From Glandiceps talaboti (taxonomy: Eukaryota > Hemichordata > Enteropneusta > Spengelidae), in contig NC_135556.1 in the NCBI RefSeq assembly GCF_964340395.1, forward strand, positions 24,337,223 to 24,401,222: a stretch of DNA of 64,000 bases, written 5' to 3'. This document shows positions 63,241 to 64,000 of this stretch, one piece after another. The stretch's first letter is position 1. Every line of letters starts with the position of its first letter. Position numbers and translations under genes: made by a program. Under the pieces are notes generated by a model, which was given only the letters and a program-made list of their open reading frames with translations, was not told the DNA's origin and ran no database searches.

Positions 63241-63535
63241 AATACACATTCACAGACATTAATGCCCCCCCCCCCCCCCCCCGGCCAGACAGAGAAATTG
63301 TCTCTGTGGTTACACACTGACAGACATGAATGACCCCACCCCCAGCCAGACAGAGAAATTGTCTCTGTGGTTACACACTGACAGACATGAATGACCCCCC
63401 CCCCCAGCCAGACAGAGAAATTGTCTCTGTGGTTACACACTGACAGACATGAATGACCCCACCCCAAGCCAGACAGAGAAATTGTCTCTGTGGTTACACA
63501 CTGACAGACATGAATGACCCCACCCCCAGCAGTCA
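63240..63535. repeat. ~61-bp minisatellite with poly-C tracts
   Basis: Four to five copies of a unit containing gagaaattgtctctgtggtt, acacactgacagacatgaat and gacccc(n). Spacings are 60, 61 and 62 bp because the C run varies. Each unit has a small hairpin cagaga/tctctg. Confidence 0.95.
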
Positions 63536-64000
63536 AACATTAAATGGAAATGTTAAACAGTCCAGGGGGAGTGTTGTGTAGAAAGGCATGATATTGACAG
63601 TATCAACTTTGGGCCCATATGAACCTAAGGGGATTCTACAGATCATATACACTGACAGTAAGGCATTTATGTAATCTCAATGAAGTCATATTATGCAGAC
63701 AGTTGTCACATAGAAATCACTAGAGTTTGGTATGACCTGTATATACATGACAATCCTTGTCTTCTATAACCTCTATCAATATCAAATAAAGGCAACATAG
63801 GGTTTCATTAATTTCCTTTGAGATCTTTTAATTCCTAAAAAGTGGGTTTAAACAGGTCATTATTGATCCATTTCTAAATTACAGAATTCAAATAAAATTG
63901 ACCAAATGCATAATGAATCAATCAATCAATAAATAATAATCACTTGAATAAATTTTTAAGTTCCTGTTTATGTGATATGTTCTCAATTCCTGGTTATCTG
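63536..64000. other. Right edge, no gene seen
   Basis: AT-rich, with a caat run near 63918. No supported feature. Confidence 0.45.

Overview
The window is nuclear DNA from an animal. The genes are split by GT..AG introns, one gene is an intronless rhodopsin-family receptor, the sequence is AT-rich, and there is abundant micro-, mini- and satellite DNA plus a tRNA-derived SINE and short inverted-repeat transposons. Two genes are clear orthologues of vertebrate genes (ACSF2 and ANKRD50), so the source is a bilaterian. The repeat style suggests a marine invertebrate (mollusc-, annelid- or hemichordate-like), but the phylum cannot be fixed from the sequence alone. There are no bacterial, viral or CRISPR features.

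Layout. (1) 1-2192, + strand: the 3' end of an unrecognised gene (four exons, about 203 residues, acidic/charged C-terminus) with a 28-bp minisatellite upstream and a 34-bp minisatellite that swallows its stop codon. (2) 2193-9112: non-coding DNA with several tandem repeats and a SINE. (3) 9113-18629, - strand: a complete 13-exon ACSF2 gene (mitochondrial medium-chain acyl-CoA ligase) that I assembled from splice sites. All 12 junctions keep phase and give 604 residues; human ACSF2 is about 615. (4) 21424-22503, + strand: an intronless class A GPCR of the Tre1/Moody/melatonin-receptor-like kind. (5) 37408-41562, - strand: ANKRD50 in a single coding exon, with non-coding 5' exon candidates at 42186 and 44318. 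(6) 42187-64000: no gene I can support. This part holds large simple repeats (42.9-43.2, 50.1-50.3, 51.0-51.3 kb), a modular 27/38-bp minisatellite (52.4-53.9 kb), a 46-bp satellite of about 42 copies with a 9-unit higher-order repeat (55.5-57.4 kb), and MITE-like elements.

The most unusual observation is in ACSF2. Tandem arrays have copied the gene's own exon edges. A 60-bp array carries about eight copies of the splice acceptor plus the start of exon 7. A roughly 55-bp array carries about seven copies of the exon 5 end plus its GTAAGT donor, and the first duplicate is in frame. A roughly 45-bp array contains the last codons and stop. The first gene shows the same pattern at its stop codon. 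The genes do not form an operon or a single pathway; they act independently (fatty acid activation, receptor signalling, endosomal recycling).
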